Of a stretch of 11,254 nt of DNA, positions 8,311-11,254 are shown in pieces; the stretch's first letter is position 1; the number at the start of each line of letters is the position of its first letter. The notes under the pieces were generated by a model, which searched no databases, was not told where the DNA came from, and was given only the letters and a program-made list of their open reading frames with translations. A program made the translations under genes and the position numbers. This DNA is from Oscillospiraceae bacterium (GTDB taxonomy: Bacteria; Bacillota; Clostridia; Christensenellales; Aristaeellaceae): assembly GCA_031282605.1 (NCBI GenBank), contig JAITDK010000150.1:1-11254 (forward strand), read 5' to 3'.

Positions 8311-9512
8311 CTGACGAAACGCTCTCTAGACCATTCTATGTGAATAACCATATTCACACGACATACTCATTCTCGCCGTTCACACCGACACAGGCCGCTC
8401 ACCAGGCGCGGCTCTCCGGCTTGGCAACTGCGGGCATAATGGATCATGACAGCGTATCTGGCGCGGAGGAGTTCCTCGACGCGTGCAGGCGCGAGGGCGT
8501 TGCGGGAACGGTCGGGTTCGAGTGCCGCTGCCGCATGGGGGGAACGCCGTTTGAGGATCGGCGCATCAACAACCCCGATCAGCCGGGCGTGGCGTATGTC
8601 GCGTGCCATGGGATACCGCGCGCCGGGTTCGACGCCGCGGACAAGTGGCTGGCGCCGTACCGCGCTCACCGTGAGGATCGCAACCGCCGGATGGTCGATC
8701 GCCTGAACGCGGCGTGCGGCGACGACCGTTTCCGCCTGTCGTATGACGACGACGTCCGGCCCCTGTCTATGGCGGTTAAGGGTGGCTCGGTCACGGAGCG
8801 GCACATCTGCTGCGCGCTGACCAACAAGCTGATCGAGCGGGCAGGGACAGGTGCGCCGCTCAAGACCGCGTTGGAGTCGTCGTTCGGGATGATCGTAGAC
8901 GGCAAGAATGAGTCGACGCTCCTAAGCGACGATGATCCGTATTATAACTACCGTGTGCTGGGCGTGCTCAAGAGCGCGCTGGTCGAACGGTTCTACGTCG
9001 ACGCGGATGAGGAATGCCCGCATATCGCGGAGTTTATCGAATTCGCGCACTCTATCGGCGCGGTTCCGGCATACCCCTACCTGGGCGACGTGGGAGATTC
9101 CGTGACAGGCGACAAGAAAGCGCAGGCGTTCGAGGATGCGTATCTGGATCAACTGATCGGTTATATCGCGGACATAGGGTTCGACGCGGTGACGTACATG
9201 CCGACGCGCAACACCATGCCTCAATTGAAGAGGCTAATATCGCTGTGCGGTTCGCGCAATCTGCTCCAGATCTGCGGCGAGGATATCAACACGCCGTTCC
9301 AGTCGTTCATATGCGAGAAACTGGCGCTGCCGGAGTTCTCGCGGCTGATAGACGCGGCCTGGGCGTTGATCGGGCATGAACGCGCGTCGGACGTCGATCC
9401 GGGCATGGGGATGTTCTCCCCGCGCGTTAAGGAAGCGATACCGGCATTGGACGACCGCGCCGCGGTATACGCCACAATGGGCAAGGTAACGATGTTGAAT
9501 CATAAGGAGTGA
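8307..9512 (+). CDS. PHP-domain metal-dependent hydrolase-like protein
   Basis: This 401-residue protein has a polymerase-and-histidinol-phosphatase (PHP) fold, typically a phosphoesterase with two or three bound metals. Visible ligands include His15 and His17 in NHIHTTYS, Asp46-His47-Asp48 in IMDHDSV, Glu72, His101 and a later histidine His166; CGEDINTPF near the C-terminal quarter is the probable last ligand segment. It has no polymerase or histidinol-phosphatase partner domain and no signal peptide. The start is a TTG at 8307 that overlaps the TGA of the preceding gene, with AGGTGAT six bases upstream; the next usable ATG would delete the metal motif. A GTG at 8340 keeps the motif but has no ribosome-binding site. 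Its place between an aldolase-dehydrogenase and a zinc dehydrogenase suggests a sugar-phosphate or lactone-type substrate, which is inference only. Confidence 0.8.
   Translation: MTDETLSRPFYVNNHIHTTYSFSPFTPTQAAHQARLSGLATAGIMDHDSVSGAEEFLDACRREGVAGTVGFECRCRMGGTPFEDRRINNPDQPGVAYVACHGIPRAGFDAADKWLAPYRAHREDRNRRMVDRLNAACGDDRFRLSYDDDVRPLSMAVKGGSVTERHICCALTNKLIERAGTGAPLKTALESSFGMIVDGKNESTLLSDDDPYYNYRVLGVLKSALVERFYVDADEECPHIAEFIEFAHSIGAVPAYPYLGDVGDSVTGDKKAQAFEDAYLDQLIGYIADIGFDAVTYMPTRNTMPQLKRLISLCGSRNLLQICGEDINTPFQSFICEKLALPEFSRLIDAAWALIGHERASDVDPGMGMFSPRVKEAIPALDDRAAVYATMGKVTMLNHKE
9504..9509 (+). promoter_or_regulatory. Ribosome-binding site that sets the zinc-dehydrogenase start
   Basis: AAGGAG lies within the last codons of the PHP gene, eight bases before the ATG at 9518. 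The frame also has a GTG at 9509, but it overlaps the Shine-Dalgarno sequence itself and so cannot be used with it. Confidence 0.8.
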
Positions 9513-9517
9513 ACGAT

Positions 9518-10786
9518 ATGCGCACAACCGCGCTGCGATTATACGGGGCGGGGGATCTGCGGCTGGAGACTTTCGATCTGCCGCCGATCAACGACGAAGA
9601 GATACTTATTAAGATAATCTCCGACAGCCTGTGCATGTCCAGCTACAAGGCCGCAACTCAGGGTGCGGCGCACAAACGCGTTCCCAAGGACGTCGGAATA
9701 AACCCCGTCGTGCTGGGGCATGAGTTCAGCGCGGAGGTGTTGGAAGTCGGATCACGATGGGCATCGTGGTATAAGGCGGGCGAGCAGGTGACGCTGCAAC
9801 CTTCGCTGCCGGACAGCTATGACGCCGCTGGGTACTCGTTCCGGTATCTGGGCGGAGACATGACCTACGCGATTATACCCGCGCGCTACATCGAGCAGGG
9901 GAATTTGCTGCACTACGCGGGCGAGGCGGCGTTTCACGCGTCGCTGGCCGAACCGCTCTCATGCGTGATCGGCGCGGCGCACGCCTGTTATCACGTCAAC
10001 AAGGACAGCTATGAACACACGATGGATATCAAGCCTGGCGGGCGCGCGGCGGTGCTGGCCGCGACCGGGCCGATGGGGTTGGCTATGATCGATTACCTGA
10101 TCCATCGCGATATAAAACCATCACTGATCGTCGTGACGGACATCGATCCGGCGCGGCTTGATCGCGCGGCGCGTGTGCTCCCGATAGATGAAGCGAAGCG
10201 CAACGGGATTGATCTAAGATACGTCAACACGAGGGAGCTACCGAATCCGGCGGAGTATCTGCGCGGGTTGACGGGCGGCGAGGGGTATGACGACGCATTC
10301 GTGTTCGCTCCTGTCGCTCAGGTGATCGAGCAGGCGGATGCGATACTGGCTTACGCGGGGTGTTTGAATTTCTTCGCAGGTCCGACGGATACGGCGTTTT
10401 CCGCTAGGTTCAACTTTTACAACGTACACTATAACCAGACGCATGTGGTCGGCACGTCCGGAGGGAATACCGGCGACCTGGGTGAGGCGCTGGACATGGC
10501 TGCGCGCGGGTTGATCAACCCCGCTCTGCTGGTGACTCATGTCGGTGGGCTGAACGCCGCCGGGGATGCGACGCTGAATTTGCCGCACATCCCCGGAGGT
10601 AAGAAGCTGATATACAATCATATCGAGTTGCCGTTGACCGCTATTGACGGTTTTAGCAAGTTGGGTAAGATGGATCCGTTGTTTGCGAAGCTAGCCGAAC
10701 TATGCGTCGGCGGGTTGTGGAACTTGGAAGCTGAACGGCACTTGCTGTCGAATGCGCCCGCGCTGGATGCGGGGCGGTATGCGTAA
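9518..10786 (+). CDS. Zinc-dependent medium-chain dehydrogenase, sorbose-1-phosphate-reductase-like clade
   Basis: This 422-residue protein is a medium-chain alcohol/polyol dehydrogenase. Likely catalytic zinc ligands are Cys39 (DSLCMSSYK), His68/Glu69 (LGHEF) and Glu145 (AEPLSC); the Rossmann motif ATGPMG (182-187) is followed by Asp208 at the end of the next strand, which favours NAD(H). The four-cysteine structural-zinc lobe of classical alcohol dehydrogenases is absent: residues 90-115 contain no cysteine. Absence of that lobe and the EPLSCV-x-AAH pattern resemble L-sorbose-1-phosphate reductase-type proteins, a likeness from memory rather than a search. It is the last gene of the tight block and probably interconverts a polyol, or polyol phosphate, and a ketose or keto-acid for the adjacent aldolase. 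Confidence 0.85.
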   Translation: MRTTALRLYGAGDLRLETFDLPPINDEEILIKIISDSLCMSSYKAATQGAAHKRVPKDVGINPVVLGHEFSAEVLEVGSRWASWYKAGEQVTLQPSLPDSYDAAGYSFRYLGGDMTYAIIPARYIEQGNLLHYAGEAAFHASLAEPLSCVIGAAHACYHVNKDSYEHTMDIKPGGRAAVLAATGPMGLAMIDYLIHRDIKPSLIVVTDIDPARLDRAARVLPIDEAKRNGIDLRYVNTRELPNPAEYLRGLTGGEGYDDAFVFAPVAQVIEQADAILAYAGCLNFFAGPTDTAFSARFNFYNVHYNQTHVVGTSGGNTGDLGEALDMAARGLINPALLVTHVGGLNAAGDATLNLPHIPGGKKLIYNHIELPLTAIDGFSKLGKMDPLFAKLAELCVGGLWNLEAERHLLSNAPALDAGRYA

Positions 10787-10866
10787 CAATATAGGGAGTA
10801 TCGCTGCGTGGATCGCGGATGCGAGGCCTATGATCGTTGCATAATAGACGTGTAACCGCGACGATT

Positions 10867-10890
10867 TGCCGCTTGACGAGAAAAGCGGCA
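10867..10890 (+). repeat. Perfect 8-bp inverted repeat (leader hairpin) before the small gene
   Basis: TGCCGCTT pairs with AAGCGGCA around an eight-base loop. No run of T follows on either strand, so it is not a normal Rho-independent terminator. It ends four bases before the Shine-Dalgarno of the 57-codon gene, where it could stabilise the mRNA 5' end or affect translation, or protect the 3' end of the operon transcript. Confidence 0.6.
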
Positions 10891-10894
10891 TAAC

Positions 10895-10902
10895 AAAGGA
10901 GG
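10895..10902 (+). promoter_or_regulatory. Near-perfect Shine-Dalgarno for the 57-residue protein
   Basis: AAAGGAGG sits eight bases before the ATG at 10911 and is the strongest ribosome-binding site in the window. It decides the start: the frame opens earlier at a TTG at 10866, but that codon lies at the foot of the hairpin and lacks such a site. Confidence 0.85.
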
Positions 10903-10910
10903 CCGATCGC

Positions 10911-11084
10911 ATGTCCATCTATCCAAACCTGGATGCACTGCTCTCGCGAGACGCTCGAGCAAACGATTACTTCAGCAAACTCCCCGATTACGCCAAAGAA
11001 AGTGTGCGCGAACATGCCCGCGACATACGCTCATGGACGGAGTTGCGAACGTTCCTGGACAATTATCTCGCGGGGGATAATTAG
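10911..11084 (+). CDS. Small helical hypothetical protein, 57 residues
   Basis: The protein begins MSIYPNLDALLSRD and has a charged, predicted largely helical body (about residues 15-53) with the patterns YFSKLPDYAKE, VREHARDIRSW and LRTFLDNYL. There is no signal peptide, membrane segment or cysteine. A core of 'YF-x-x-LP' followed by a helix and 'S-x-x-E/L' resembles short, uncharacterised proteins common in Clostridia; this is recollection, not a search result. The excellent Shine-Dalgarno and the amphipathic pattern support it as real. It is separated from the catabolic operon by 124 bases and ends directly at the structured RNA region, with its stop codon one or two bases before the conserved-looking part. 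Function is unknown. Confidence 0.75.
   Translation: MSIYPNLDALLSRDARANDYFSKLPDYAKESVREHARDIRSWTELRTFLDNYLAGDN
11061..11082 (+). repeat. 7-bp inverted repeat across the end of the small gene
   Basis: AATTATC (11061-11067) is the exact reverse complement of GATAATT (11076-11082), with an eight-base GC-rich loop. It covers the last codons and enters the stop codon of the 57-residue gene, right against the structured RNA region. It may be chance, a weak 3' hairpin, or part of a transposon-end or guide region. Confidence 0.45.
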
Positions 11085-11254
11085 CGTGGAACCGTAGCGC
11101 CTGCGTGGGCGGTGAGAGAACGGGGGAACGGGTTACGTTCCGGAACAGACTATCCAGGTACAACCGGCAATCCGAAGCCGGTAGATTGTGTATCACGATG
11201 GTCCAGGCGAAGCCTGGTCAGGATTCGAAAGGGCGGATAGCCCTTCGCAGGGTC
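11085..11254 (+). ncRNA. Densely structured RNA, candidate HEARO/omega RNA of an IscB/IsrB element; truncated by window edge
   Basis: The last 170 bases contain no convincing open reading frame but fold locally as six successive hairpins on the plus strand: CGCC/GGCG (11098-11111), GGAACG/CGTTCC (11125-11141), ACCGGC/GCCGGT (11163-11182), ATTGTG/CACGAT with one G-U pair (11185-11199), CCAGGC/GCCTGG with a GAA loop (11203-11217), and CG-AAGGGC/GCCCTTCG with a bulged A (11226-11247). Such a chain, starting just after a host gene's stop codon, fits a HEARO/omega RNA, the roughly 200-300-base guide RNA directly upstream of IscB or IsrB nuclease genes in IS200/IS605-like elements. The opening CGTGGAACC and the purine-rich GAGAACGGGGGAACGG recall that family to me, but from memory. 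If correct, the guide would lie just 5' of 11085 and the nuclease gene just past 11254. Alternatives are domain I of a group II intron or another structured leader. Structure is much surer than name. Confidence 0.55.

Larger units (their letters stand above)
10787..10910 (+). other. Intergenic region after the operon, no clear intrinsic terminator
   Basis: This 124-bp gap contains no gene I can support. It holds one perfect hairpin (10867-10890) and a Shine-Dalgarno site (10895-10902). A CATAAT at 10840-10845 could be a -10 box, but there is no acceptable -35 box 17 bases upstream. The small downstream gene may therefore be read through from the operon or have a weak or activated promoter. 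Confidence 0.5.

Noticed and set aside
10867..10890. Rho-independent terminator after the operon
   Set aside because: The stem is perfect, but no T-tract follows it on either strand and a Shine-Dalgarno begins four bases later.
11085..11254. Group II intron 5' end
   Set aside because: Not fully excluded, but the segment lacks the usual GTGYG start, and the short local hairpins in series fit an omega-type RNA better. It is kept only as an alternative.
11085..11254. CRISPR array or tRNA cluster
   Set aside because: The hairpins differ from one another in sequence and spacing, no direct repeats recur at regular intervals, and no cloverleaf with a T-loop motif is present.

Overview
The window is a GC-rich stretch of bacterial chromosome. 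Strong Shine-Dalgarno sites (AAGGAGG type), sigma-A-like promoters, stop/start overlaps and the gene families present suggest an anaerobic Firmicute, probably an uncultured Clostridia relative. No marker gene fixes the lineage, so this is inference.

Layout. At the left edge two genes run leftward: a sugar-isomerase-like TIM-barrel protein (34-855) and the first codons of another gene (1-31) that begins like uroporphyrinogen-decarboxylase family proteins. A 216-bp divergent intergenic region holds a well-formed promoter for each direction. Rightward follows a tight six-gene block (1072-10786) with gaps of only a few bases to 24 bases, or stop/start overlaps. In order it encodes E2 dihydrolipoamide acyltransferase, E3 dihydrolipoamide dehydrogenase, an E1 2-oxoacid dehydrogenase with alpha and beta chains fused in one 822-residue protein, a class II aldolase/short-chain dehydrogenase fusion, a PHP-domain protein and a zinc-dependent medium-chain dehydrogenase. 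After this block come a non-T-tailed hairpin, a 57-codon gene with a perfect ribosome-binding site, and a densely folded sequence of at least six consecutive hairpins running to the window end.

How the genes may work together. E1-E2-E3 form a complete 2-oxoacid dehydrogenase complex (2-oxoacid + CoA + NAD+ to acyl-CoA + CO2 + NADH). The three downstream enzymes look like sugar, polyol or sugar-phosphate metabolism: two NAD(P)-dependent dehydrogenases, an aldolase and a metal-dependent PHP enzyme. The simplest reading is a catabolic operon that oxidises and cleaves a hydroxylated carbon compound to a 2-oxoacid and then to an acyl-CoA. The substrate cannot be read from the sequence, and the window contains no transporter, kinase or regulator.

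The right-edge structured sequence is the most unusual item. Its position just after a stop codon and its hairpin-dense layout fit a HEARO/omega RNA of an IscB/IsrB-type transposon-encoded RNA-guided nuclease whose coding region would lie just beyond the window. The structure is seen directly; the family name is a hypothesis.
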